Source of the DNA: Carboxylicivirga sp. M1479
GTDB lineage: Bacteria; Bacteroidota; Bacteroidia; Bacteroidales; Marinilabiliaceae
Direction of reading: 5' to 3'
Length of the DNA stretch: 64,000 nucleotides
Assembly (NCBI RefSeq): GCF_007097485.1
Contig: NZ_VKDE01000010.1
Span: 103,486 to 167,485 of the forward strand
Below the pieces are notes generated by a model. It did no database searches, was not told where the DNA came from, and saw only the letters and a list, made by a program, of their open reading frames with translations. The position numbers were made by a program, and so were the translations under genes. Of the stretch, positions 1-7,474 are shown one piece after another; the first letter of the stretch is position 1, and each line of letters opens with the position of its first letter.

Positions 1-1284
1 TGCATATTCACCTATTATATCAATTTCGGCTGCATTGGTGAGTGCGTTATTGTTGACTTCAGATAAAGCAACAAACTTGATGTATCTGCAAAAAATCGTG
101 TTAGGAAATTCAACTGTCTTTTTATTGCTTTCTGCGCCAAAAGTTCCTGAAAGAAGGGGATCTCCCCAATTATCTACATCCTTTGAAGCAAACAACTGAT
201 AATCTGCTACATTCCCATTCGGATTATGATCTTGCCGAGGTAAATAACTAAAACCTGTACAGTTGGCTGTTTTACCTAAGTCTATTTGAATCTCATGAGG
301 ATGTGGTGGGTGATTATCTTTCCATTCAGAATGCCAGAAAGTAAATGGATTACCATCAAAAGCATAGCTTGCTAAATGGTCACCGTATGTATCTTCGGTG
401 TTTGTAGATATTAGCTCCCAATCATCTTTACTTAAAAGGGTATCATCTGCCGGCGTTACATTTTTCCAAACACGGATGTAATCCACTTCTGTTTGCGTTA
501 AAAAGCCTGTTGGCAAATCTTTAAAATACTGGTCGCCTGTTAAACCAAAACTAGCACCATTTGAGAGCCATAAAAATTCAGGGCTATGCACTACCCATTT
601 AGGGTCTGAATACCGAACTTTAAAAACGCCATCGTAATAAATATCCATAAAGTATTCTGTCCAGTGAAAGCCCCAGGTATGAAACCCGTCATGTATGCCC
701 GGTGTGTCATATTTTTTAGTACTTGCCTGATGGTCCGCACCGTAGCCATCGATATGAACAACGGATTTGGTATAATCACCGGTCCAGGCTGTTTCAAAAA
801 TATCAATCTCAGCACCATCGTTTGCTGTGCCATCAACATTACTCATGTTCGGTCCTTGAAGCCAAAAAGCAGTATGCGTGCCTTTTGTAGCATCCCCTAC
901 TTTAATGCGTGCCTCAAAATAACCATATTGCGTTGTATACTTTTTATGGCTTTGTATGGAACCATTGGTCATTGAGCTGCCATTCGTTTTATAAACTTTT
1001 AAAATGAGATTTCCGTTTTCGACCGACACATTTTCAGGCTTCCAGCGCCAGTCATAAATACCTATATTAGGTCGTGCAGCTCGTGATTTGGTACTATTAT
1101 CAATATTCCACTTAAGGGTGTTGACTACACTACCATTAAATTCATCGCTAAAGTTTAATTCCCACTCTCCTCCAATTTTATCATTAGCAGGCTGCACATT
1201 TTCTGGTGTTTCGCTATCTACCATTTGGGCATGTGACAATGCCACGATTAAGAAAAAAAATGTTGTCAAGAATAATAATCTCAT
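1..1284 (-). CDS. GH16 family glycoside hydrolase with C-terminal F5/8 (CBM32-like) domain, partial
   Basis: The gene runs off the left edge; 428 codons are visible from an ATG at 1284-1282. A signal peptide (residues 1-20, ending LSHAQ) leads into a GH16 beta-jellyroll (about 35-280). The catalytic motif EIDIFE gives E159, D161 and E164 in the bulged E-x-D-x-x-E form found in laminarinases, agarases, carrageenases and related enzymes. Residues about 290-428 are a discoidin/F5-8 type C domain (HLASYAFDGNP, then YLPRQD) closely resembling the one in the beta-propeller protein at 16541-20038. GH16 enzymes are retaining endo-hydrolases of beta-1,3- or beta-1,4-linked glucans and galactans. In this sulfatase-rich locus I infer an exported endo-acting enzyme on a sulfated galactan. 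The subfamily, and hence the substrate, cannot be fixed by eye. A T9SS tail would lie outside the window. Confidence 0.85.
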   Translation of the reverse strand, partial: MRLLFLTTFFFLIVALSHAQMVDSETPENVQPANDKIGGEWELNFSDEFNGSVVNTLKWNIDNSTKSRAARPNIGIYDWRWKPENVSVENGNLILKVYKTNGSSMTNGSIQSHKKYTTQYGYFEARIKVGDATKGTHTAFWLQGPNMSNVDGTANDGAEIDIFETAWTGDYTKSVVHIDGYGADHQASTKKYDTPGIHDGFHTWGFHWTEYFMDIYYDGVFKVRYSDPKWVVHSPEFLWLSNGASFGLTGDQYFKDLPTGFLTQTEVDYIRVWKNVTPADDTLLSKDDWELISTNTEDTYGDHLASYAFDGNPFTFWHSEWKDNHPPHPHEIQIDLGKTANCTGFSYLPRQDHNPNGNVADYQLFASKDVDNWGDPLLSGTFGAESNKKTVEFPNTIFCRYIKFVALSEVNNNALTNAAEIDIIGEYA

Positions 1285-1480
1285 TATTTAGTTTTTTAAT
1301 TTCTTATGATGCACCACTAACTTTTAATCTTCTGTTCTTTTTGTTTTACGGCCGAACTTCGCTCAATGTGGCAATTAAGTATACGGTTCTAAAGGCTAAA
1401 TACTCCATACAAAGCATAGCTTAGCAACATGCACTGACACAAATAGAGTATTCTATTATAACCATTGTTTTTTTGGCATT

Positions 1481-1510
1481 TTACAGTAAGGTAAAAATAC
1501 CTTGCTGTAA
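1481..1510. other. 30-bp near-perfect inverted repeat upstream of the GH16 gene
   Basis: Arms of 13 bases (TTACAG, one mismatched pair, AAGGTA) surround an AAAA loop. No T-run follows on either strand, so it is not a standard terminator. It lies about 200 bp upstream of the GH16 start and just before a half-site ATGGACTAT (1522-1530) that also occurs in the susC promoter region. A regulatory or leader-RNA role is possible. In the rest of 1285-1588 I see no gene and no clear TAnnTTTG promoter. Confidence 0.5.
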
Positions 1511-1588
1511 CATTAATTTAAATGGACTATAATGTTATTGTTTGGATTATTCTATTGCCCCATATGAGCACGAGAAAAAAATTAGGAC

Positions 1589-1701
1589 ATGAAACGAGCC
1601 ATGAGGATTCCTTCTCACACAGGATGATGATTAATTTTGGCGAGTTCCATCCCGGTAAATCGGGACAAGTAGTGGCAATAAAAAACAAAATATAAACACA
1701 T
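1589..1701 (+). repeat. Dispersed intergenic repeat, copy E2 (plus orientation, orphan)
   Basis: This segment of about 113 bp begins ATGAAACGAGCC, contains GGCGAGTTCCATC at 1639-1651 and a small hairpin TCCCGGTAAATCGGGA at 1650-1665, and ends AAATATAAACACATA. It is roughly 90 percent identical by eye to the reverse complement of 21687-21797, which is the leader of a sulfatase gene. Here the position of that gene's start codon reads ATA and no gene follows. Less conserved relatives lie at 4702-4802 and 20039-20126. Confidence 0.75.
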
Positions 1702-1733
1702 AAAAAAACCTGAAAAGCATTGATACATTCAGG
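1702..1733 (-). terminator. Rho-independent terminator of the dehydratase-dehydrogenase-lactonase operon
   Basis: Read on the minus strand, CCTGAA (1733-1728) pairs with TTCAGG (1714-1709) and is followed by seven T (1708-1702). It lies about 130 bp beyond the lactonase stop and ends the three-gene operon before the GH16 gene. Confidence 0.65.
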
Positions 1734-1860
1734 CTTATAAACACTCTTTTTCAACACGTTTAATACCGTTTATTACGGGACAAGCTATTGTACATTCAAA
1801 TTTCGCTTAAAGCTCAATCTGAATAACAATTGCTATAACTTAGCTATAAAGAGTAAGGCT

Positions 1861-2745
1861 CTATTTTAAGTCGAGTTTGTAAAAATCAGTACTGACACCT
1901 TTTACATCAGTCCTAATCTTAAATATTGAGCCGCTAAGAGGGTATTTCTTCAGTTGTGGTTCATTTAAACCAATTCTTGCAGAAGTAATATACAAGGTTT
2001 TTAGGTCTGTATCACCAAAGCAACAACTGGTGACATTCAATGATGGAACCTCAACCTTTTGAATTAACTTACCATTCATCGGATTCCACCTTGAAACATT
2101 AGCTCCCCCCCAATGTGCAATCCATAACATCCCTTCAGAATCAATACACATTCCATCAGGAGCACCATGGTTTTTGGGTACGTTAACGACAGTCTGCTGA
2201 TTAGAAATATCACCTGTATTTTCATTATACAGATATCTGACAACCTTATATGTAACCGTATCAATGAAGTAAAAGGATTTTTTATCTAAATCCCAGGCAA
2301 GCCCGTTTGAAATTGTCAATCGACTCAGCTTTTTAGTAAGCTGTTGCTGTTCGTCAAAACAGTATAAACTTCCCTTTTCACTTTCGGCATTTAAATCCAT
2401 CGTACCAACCCAATACCTGCCGTTTGGATCGCATTTACCATCGTTAAAACGATTATTCTGAATATCGGATTCAGGATGAGCAATTGGAGTGGTTTTACCT
2501 GTCGTTCTGTTATAAAATTTCAATCCATACTGAAGAGCTAGTAAATAGTCATTCGTGTCCTTTACAGGAACCACCGAACTAATTTTACTATCAAATCGAA
2601 TTGTTTCGATATCACCGGATACAACCTTACAAAAACACAATAACTGACGTTCAATATCAACCCATAACAGTTCTTTCCGGTGGGCATCCCAAAGTGGCCC
2701 CTCACCAAGAATATTCTTGTCTGGTATAAATAATTCTGCATTCAT
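1861..2745 (-). CDS. SMP-30/gluconolactonase family sugar lactone hydrolase
   Basis: This 294-residue protein has the six-bladed propeller of the SMP-30/regucalcin/gluconolactonase (SGL) family. The metal ligands are all visible: E15 in GEGP, N147 in ISNG and D197 in APDG, with N101 as the likely substrate-side Asn. Such enzymes open aldono-lactones to aldonic acids with a divalent metal. There is no signal peptide, so it is cytoplasmic. Its ATG overlaps the dehydrogenase stop by one base (TAATG), so the two are translationally coupled. In context it would hydrolyse the lactone made by the dehydrogenase and feed the acid to the enolase-type dehydratase of the same operon. The sugar is not determined. 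Confidence 0.85.
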   Translation of the reverse strand: MNAELFIPDKNILGEGPLWDAHRKELLWVDIERQLLCFCKVVSGDIETIRFDSKISSVVPVKDTNDYLLALQYGLKFYNRTTGKTTPIAHPESDIQNNRFNDGKCDPNGRYWVGTMDLNAESEKGSLYCFDEQQQLTKKLSRLTISNGLAWDLDKKSFYFIDTVTYKVVRYLYNENTGDISNQQTVVNVPKNHGAPDGMCIDSEGMLWIAHWGGANVSRWNPMNGKLIQKVEVPSLNVTSCCFGDTDLKTLYITSARIGLNEPQLKKYPLSGSIFKIRTDVKGVSTDFYKLDLK

Positions 2746-3530
2746 TATATATCCTGCATTAATGCGGAACGACCACCATCCATCAGGTAAGTAACTCCAG
2801 TAATAAATCCTGCAAAATCACTACACAAAAATGTACAGAAAGCTCCAATCTCTTCGGGTGTACCTAATTTCTTTGTAGGATGAATACTCAAAACTTCTTT
2901 TCTTTTTTCCTCTGGATTAGGAAAAGAATTAAACCATTCATCTCCTCCCTCAGTTTCAATAAAGCCAGGAGCCAAACCTACAACCCTTACATTAGATCCC
3001 CACTGAACAGCTAAGGCATTAACCATACCCGTTATTCCAGCCTTTGTAACATTGTAAGGAAAGCAATTGGGCAAGGTTGTATAAGCATGGTTGGAGGACA
3101 TAAGTACAATTGTACCTTGTTGCTTCTTTAAGTAAGGATAACAAGCCTTCGATATAAGCCAATGTGACTTAAGATTGAGGCTTTCATTCTCATCCCAAAA
3201 AGATTCTTCACAGTTTTCCGGCGCAACAAACATATTTTTACCTGCATTTGAGACTAGCATATCAATTTGTCCAAATTCCTTTACTACATTCTCAACAAAT
3301 TGATCAAGTTCTGTCTTAATTTTGACATCAACAGTTTGATAAAAAGCCCTTTTACCAGCCATATGAATGGCCTCATTGAAATTGGCCACCTTACTTGAAT
3401 CTTCAAAACATAATCCGCATCCTGCAATATGACATCCAGCTTTGGCAAGCATCTTAGAAATCCCCAGTCCAATTCCCTGAGTTGAACCTGTTACAATTGC
3501 AACTTTACCTTCTAAGTCTATTGGTATCAT
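2745..3530 (-). CDS. Short-chain dehydrogenase/reductase, probable sugar 1-dehydrogenase
   Basis: This classical SDR of 261 residues has a TGSTQGIG nucleotide-binding loop at 14-21, NAG at 95-97, catalytic Ser about 145/146, Y159 and K163 (YxxxK). It is cytoplasmic and NAD(P)-dependent. It lies 10 bp after the dehydratase and overlaps the lactonase start by one base. The order dehydratase-SDR-lactonase matches oxidative sugar pathways (for example L-fucose or galactose type) where an SDR oxidises the aldose at C1 to the lactone. I infer that role from the neighbours; SDR sequence alone does not show the substrate, and a keto-acid reductase role is the alternative. Confidence 0.8.
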   Translation of the reverse strand: MIPIDLEGKVAIVTGSTQGIGLGISKMLAKAGCHIAGCGLCFEDSSKVANFNEAIHMAGKRAFYQTVDVKIKTELDQFVENVVKEFGQIDMLVSNAGKNMFVAPENCEESFWDENESLNLKSHWLISKACYPYLKKQQGTIVLMSSNHAYTTLPNCFPYNVTKAGITGMVNALAVQWGSNVRVVGLAPGFIETEGGDEWFNSFPNPEEKRKEVLSIHPTKKLGTPEEIGAFCTFLCSDFAGFITGVTYLMDGGRSALMQDI

Positions 3531-3540
3531 ATCTAATTAA

Positions 3541-4701
3541 TTAAACGTAAAACCCTTCTTTTGCTGTAATAAGGCCTGGGTGCTTTTCCATTTCATCCTC
3601 TAAAAGATCAACTCCCAATCCTGGTTTATCTGAAATGATAAATTTACCATTTTTTATGGCTAATGGTTCATCTATTATTGTATCTCTCCAGGGCACATCA
3701 GTAACCATAAACTCTTGACGAAAGAAATTTGGTACAGAAGCACAAACATGAGCACTGGCAATAGTGGATAAAGGACCGTTGGGATTATGAGGAGCCAACA
3801 TGACATTATATGTCTCCATCATAGTTGCCATCCTCTTCATTTCCGATGGTCCACCACAGCGCGTAATATCAGGCATCATAATATCACATACACCTAACTC
3901 TAACAATCTCTGTATTCCATACCTGGTATAGTGCCTTTCACCAACGCAAATAGACACTTCCGGATTTAATCGATCACGGAAAGCTTTTAGCATATCAGGA
4001 TTTTCAGGCCCTAGTGGTTCCTCAAACCAAGTAATATTTAAGTCTGCTAAACGATTACCCATCGTAATGGCAGTTTTGGCGTTAAGCATTGCATGTGTCT
4101 CTATCATAATATCGACATCACTACCAACGGCCTGCCTTACTGATTTAGCAATTGCATAAGAATGATCCATTTGCGATGGTGTCAGAGCCAAGTTAGAAGA
4201 GAGGTCGTTACCATAAAAATAGTTGGTATGAGCAAAAGGGTCAAATTTTAAACCTGTAAACCCTTTCTCCACTACTTTTCTGGCCTGAGCAGCATAGTCT
4301 GCTTCGTTGAAATCCCCATTTAAAAACCAGTAGTTAGCATACAATGGAATTTCCTTTCGAAAAGAGCCTCCCAGTAAGTCATAAACTGGCACACCAAGTA
4401 TTTTTCCTTTCAAATCGAGAAGTGCCATATCTATCCCACTAATGGCACACATACTTGCTCCAAATGGCCCAACCCAATTTAGATCACGATAAAGTTTTGT
4501 CCATATATAATCAATTTGCATCGGATTCATCCCAATAATTCGTTCTCCGGCATGCCTGGTAGCCGCCTCAATCATTGGACTTCCTGGCCAGTTTGTAGCT
4601 TCTCCTACACCAGTATAACCTTCATCGGTATATATCTTTAGCATGGTCCAGTTATATTTTATTCCTTCAACTAACCAAACTTTTACATCTGTTATTTTCA
4701 T
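3541..4701 (-). CDS. Enolase-superfamily (mandelate racemase/galactonate dehydratase-like) sugar-acid dehydratase
   Basis: I chose the ATG at 4701-4699 (386 residues, MKITDVKVWL) over an upstream in-frame TTG at 4722. The family normally starts MKIT-like, and the conserved leader repeat ends at this ATG. The N-terminal capping domain spans about 1-120 and the barrel 130-375. Likely catalytic residues are K152 (GLKFD), E201 with H203 (IETH), E227 (WFEEP), E255 (GERH) and H305 (PHNPNGP), which recalls D-galactonate dehydratase-type enzymes. These abstract the proton alpha to a carboxylate and eliminate water to give 2-keto-3-deoxy sugar acids. 3,6-Anhydrogalactonate cycloisomerases belong to the same superfamily and remain an alternative. 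It is first in the operon and divergent from the AraC regulator. Confidence 0.82.
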   Translation of the reverse strand: MKITDVKVWLVEGIKYNWTMLKIYTDEGYTGVGEATNWPGSPMIEAATRHAGERIIGMNPMQIDYIWTKLYRDLNWVGPFGASMCAISGIDMALLDLKGKILGVPVYDLLGGSFRKEIPLYANYWFLNGDFNEADYAAQARKVVEKGFTGLKFDPFAHTNYFYGNDLSSNLALTPSQMDHSYAIAKSVRQAVGSDVDIMIETHAMLNAKTAITMGNRLADLNITWFEEPLGPENPDMLKAFRDRLNPEVSICVGERHYTRYGIQRLLELGVCDIMMPDITRCGGPSEMKRMATMMETYNVMLAPHNPNGPLSTIASAHVCASVPNFFRQEFMVTDVPWRDTIIDEPLAIKNGKFIISDKPGLGVDLLEDEMEKHPGLITAKEGFYV

Positions 4702-4802
4702 CTGTTTAAATTTATTTTTCAATGGTCAGATGGAACTCCCAAATAGTTTCAATCATTGCCCTGTGTGTTACTTTAATGATTGAATCTACAAGGTCGTTTC
4801 AT
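4702..4802 (-). repeat. Dispersed intergenic repeat, copy E4 (leader of dehydratase operon)
   Basis: Read on the minus strand it starts ATGAAACGACC, carries the box GGGAGTTCCATC (4740-4729) and ends AAATTTAAACAG directly before the dehydratase ATG. Its 3' end resembles copy E3 (20039-20126), while the middle has diverged. It is the weakest member of the family. Confidence 0.5.
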
Positions 4803-4960
4803 GTTTAATTTCTTTATTATTTATTAATCTCTTTTGGTAGAACTTGTTGGCGACCTTATTATCTTACTTCTATAACAATACGCATTTTCGAATAATTTAG
4901 AAGCGAATAATTTATTTCGCAGGATTATCACAACTAAGTCTTAATCAGGAATTCATAATG

Positions 4961-4995
4961 CAAATATATACGGAGCAATGCGTTATTATAAACAC
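4961..4995 (-). promoter_or_regulatory. Promoter of the dehydratase operon
   Basis: On the minus strand TATATTTG (4968-4961) fits the Bacteroidota -7 consensus TAnnTTTG. The -33 position falls on GTGTTTA near 4995-4989, at the edge of the repeated operator. The spacing from the -7 box to the operator block AACACTATTTTAA (23 bp) is identical to that at the aldolase operon. Confidence 0.6.
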
Positions 4996-5052
4996 TATTT
5001 TAATGTATATTTGTACTTTATTATTATTCTTTAATAATATAAGTTGATAATC
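4991..5052. promoter_or_regulatory. Putative AraC-type operator, copy 1 (between divergent dehydratase and araC genes)
   Basis: This 62-bp block matches 11101-11162 at about 49 of 62 positions without gaps, starting with an identical 13-mer AACACTATTTTAA. It abuts the -33 region of the dehydratase promoter and covers the promoter and leader of the araC gene, so it could serve both activation of the catabolic operon and autoregulation. The regulator assignment is inferred from adjacency. Confidence 0.6.
5006..5013 (+). promoter_or_regulatory. -7 promoter element for the araC gene
   Basis: TATATTTG matches TAnnTTTG, 40 bp before the ATG at 5054. No clear -33 TTTG is seen. In the homologous block upstream of the aldolase operon this box is altered (CATATTTA), in line with no gene following on that side. 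Confidence 0.45.
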
Positions 5053-5053
5053 A

Positions 5054-5935
5054 ATGAAGCCTTTTTACACAAAAGCGACCACCCAATTTGATAATTCAGT
5101 GACCATCAGGTATGATGAAAGCGAACATTTTTATCCTCATTGGCATTATCATGACGAATATGAGCTTGTCTATATCCGCAAAAGCTCTGGGATTAGATAC
5201 ATCGGTGATAGTATTAATCCATATCAAAAAGGAGACTTGGTATTATTGGGTAGTAAACTACCTCATGTTTGGATAAATAATGATTCTTCAAAAGAAAGTA
5301 ATTCTAACAATGCTGCCTCAACTGTTATTCACTTTCAACCCAAATTCATCAATAACAATTTTTTTGAGCTTCCAATGATGGATAATCTTAAAAATTTATT
5401 CATGCTATCCAGCCGAGGAATAAGATTTATTCATTTTAATGATATAGAAGGGCATTTAACAGAAATCAATAATACGACGTCTACAGAACGAATAATTGCA
5501 GTATTCAAATTATTGTCACTGCTGAGTCAACATAAGGAAATCGAATTTCTTAGCAGTAGTGAATACAATCAGGTTGTTACAGCGCATCAGAGCGACCGAC
5601 TTACCGTAGTTCATAATTATATTGCAAAACATTTTAAGGAAAAAATAAAGCTTGAAACTCTCGCTGAAAAAGTACATATGACACCGCAAGCCTTTTGTAC
5701 CTATTTCCGAAATAAAACGAGAAAAACAGTATTCACCTTTATTAACGATTTAAAGATTGGGTATAGCTGTAAATTATTGATAGAATCTGACTTGAACGTT
5801 GACCAGATTGCTATTCAAAGTGGCTATAACAACACTACCTTTTTTAATCGCAAGTTCAAGGAGAAATTAAAAGTTACTCCTAGAGAATATCGAAAGAAAT
5901 TTAAAAGTCTTCTTCTTGTTTTGGATGAAGATTAA
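5054..5935 (+). CDS. AraC-family transcriptional regulator (cupin sensor plus double HTH)
   Basis: Of its 293 residues, the N-terminal 15-100 form a cupin-type AraC ligand-binding fold (HYHDEYELVY, then GDLVLLGSKLPH). Residues about 190-288 carry the two helix-turn-helix motifs (LETLAEKVHMTPQAFCTYF and the GYNNTTFFNRKFKE signature). It is transcribed away from the dehydratase operon, and its promoter region contains the operator-like block that recurs upstream of the aldolase operon. I infer that it senses a monosaccharide or sugar acid and activates both catabolic operons. It is a one-component regulator; no hybrid two-component system is present in this locus. Confidence 0.88.
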   Translation: MKPFYTKATTQFDNSVTIRYDESEHFYPHWHYHDEYELVYIRKSSGIRYIGDSINPYQKGDLVLLGSKLPHVWINNDSSKESNSNNAASTVIHFQPKFINNNFFELPMMDNLKNLFMLSSRGIRFIHFNDIEGHLTEINNTTSTERIIAVFKLLSLLSQHKEIEFLSSSEYNQVVTAHQSDRLTVVHNYIAKHFKEKIKLETLAEKVHMTPQAFCTYFRNKTRKTVFTFINDLKIGYSCKLLIESDLNVDQIAIQSGYNNTTFFNRKFKEKLKVTPREYRKKFKSLLLVLDED

Positions 5936-5964
5936 AAACAACTGATTTTAAACGCTTTAAATCA
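5936..5964 (-). terminator. Terminator of the aldolase-GH2-sulfatase operon
   Basis: On the minus strand TGATTTAAA (5964-5956) pairs with TTTAAAATCA (one bulged base, ending at 5943), followed by GTTGTTTTT. It lies about 85 bp past the sulfatase stop, between convergent genes. Confidence 0.5.
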
Positions 5965-6047
5965 ACTCACTACCACTATCAGGAGTTTTAACATTCATGC
6001 TTACATTGTTTTACTGCTGACTAGTTAATTTCCAAAACGCATCAACA

Positions 6048-7382
6048 TCAAAAATTAACCATTCCCTTATCACGAGTCTCTTCAATCCAATTGTCCATTA
6101 CCCGACTTAACTTTTTTAATGTTTCCTGATACTCGGGTTTAGTCGCCAGGTTATTTAGTTCGTTTGGATCTGTATGAATCTGATACAATTCCTCAAACGG
6201 CTTGGGTTTTGCAAGAATTAGTTTCTGATGGTTATTAAGTTTATTCTGCGTTCCTAAGTCTTCAATTATGGGCAACATTGGTCGGTTATCAAGAACATAT
6301 TGACATTCCTGGTAACCTATTTCAGGAACATAGTTCCTAATATATTTGAACTGTTTGGTTCTTACACATCGGATGTGATCCTCCACATTACCAATTACAT
6401 CGCGTGCTGCAAAAACATACTCTCTTTCGGGCGCACTTGAATCAAGAAGAGAGCGCCCATCAAGATAATCTGGAAGTTCGGCTCCGGAAACATCTAATAT
6501 CGTTGCAGTAACATCAAGCATACTTACCAATTTATCAGTTTCAATATTTCCTTCTTCTTCAGGCCATTTTATTATTAAAGGGATGTTGATACCTGCATCG
6601 TATAACCAACATTTTCCGCGTAAATGACAACGCCCATTATCCCCGATAAAAATTACGATCGTATTATCTGTAATTCCTTCCTCTTCAAGACGCATGAGTA
6701 TTTCTCCAACCTGGGAATCCATCTTTTCAATGGCACCCAGATATAAAGCCCAATCATTTAGTGTAATATCATGTCTCGGAAAATATGGAGGAAGTTCTAT
6801 CTCTGCAGTATCAACAGGATTTTCTGATAGCTCCCTTAGCTTTGGCCATTCGCTGCTATACCACCTATGCGTAATCGGAAGCGTAATCTGAGCAAAGAAC
6901 GGTTGACCTTCAGCCCTATATTTCCAATCATTACCATCGAAAAGATAGCTAGTGTGCTTCTTGTCTTCATTATAATACTTCTCAGCTATAAAATTATGAT
7001 CGGTCTTATCGTGATATCCACAGCCTAATGCAGTATAGTAGCCGGCTTCTCTGAGTAATTCAGTAAAAGCAACTATTCCACCGGGCAAGGTAACTCCTCC
7101 TCGTCGTTGATCCTGCGTATCAGTACTTGTTTGGTAAACTCCTGTTAGCATAGCATTTCGTGAAGGAGTACATGAAGGGGCTGTTGTAAAAGCATTAGTA
7201 TATTTGGTTCCTAATGAGGATAGGTGATCAAGCACGGGCGTTTTTACTGCCGAATGGCCATAGCACGAAAGTTCGGTGCTTATATCTTCTGCCATTATCC
7301 ATATGATATTAGGCTTGGATGAACCATGCAGATTCATCCAAGCAAATATCATAATTACACAAACTATATTTCTTATATTCAT
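6048..7382 (-). CDS. S1-family (formylglycine-dependent) sulfatase
   Basis: I use the ATG at 7382, which begins a clear signal peptide (MNIRNIVCVIMIFAW); an ATG 17 codons upstream (7433) would put a hydrophilic stretch in front of it. The maturation motif CTPSR is at C71, where Cys becomes formylglycine. An early metal-binding acidic pair lies in MAEDIS (D33) and a later DNGR motif supplies Asp/Asn ligands. The family hydrolyses sulfate esters on glycans in the periplasm or at the surface. It is the last gene of the operon led by the RraA-like aldolase and the GH2 enzyme, so it probably desulfates oligosaccharides for the GH2 enzyme. The sulfatase subfamily and the position attacked are not determined. 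Confidence 0.88.
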   Translation of the reverse strand: MNIRNIVCVIMIFAWMNLHGSSKPNIIWIMAEDISTELSCYGHSAVKTPVLDHLSSLGTKYTNAFTTAPSCTPSRNAMLTGVYQTSTDTQDQRRGGVTLPGGIVAFTELLREAGYYTALGCGYHDKTDHNFIAEKYYNEDKKHTSYLFDGNDWKYRAEGQPFFAQITLPITHRWYSSEWPKLRELSENPVDTAEIELPPYFPRHDITLNDWALYLGAIEKMDSQVGEILMRLEEEGITDNTIVIFIGDNGRCHLRGKCWLYDAGINIPLIIKWPEEEGNIETDKLVSMLDVTATILDVSGAELPDYLDGRSLLDSSAPEREYVFAARDVIGNVEDHIRCVRTKQFKYIRNYVPEIGYQECQYVLDNRPMLPIIEDLGTQNKLNNHQKLILAKPKPFEELYQIHTDPNELNNLATKPEYQETLKKLSRVMDNWIEETRDKGMVNF

Positions 7383-7474
7383 TTTACTTTTACTTATAAA
7401 ATCTAAAACCAGTTTCCCATTTACCAAATCCATAAGTTTTGAACTTTAATTCAAAACCTGTCTCCTTTCAAAAC

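Noticed and set aside
591..1424. Several frames on both strands inside and upstream of the GH16 gene
   Set aside because: They are shadows of the GH16 reading frame, which has signal peptide, catalytic motif and CBM in the minus frame.
1527..1757. Minus-strand frame of 76 codons
   Set aside because: It overlaps the dispersed repeat E2 and the terminator; composition and lack of family resemblance indicate a chance frame.
2745..4701. 3,6-anhydrogalactose pathway (agar or carrageenan specific)
   Set aside because: No GH117, GH127 or GH129-type exo-enzyme is visible and the dehydratase looks closer to galactonate dehydratase-type enzymes; kept only as an alternative.
4702..4722. TTG start for the dehydratase gene
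   Set aside because: It would lie inside the repeat leader; the ATG at 4701 aligns with family N termini and with the gene start after copy E3.
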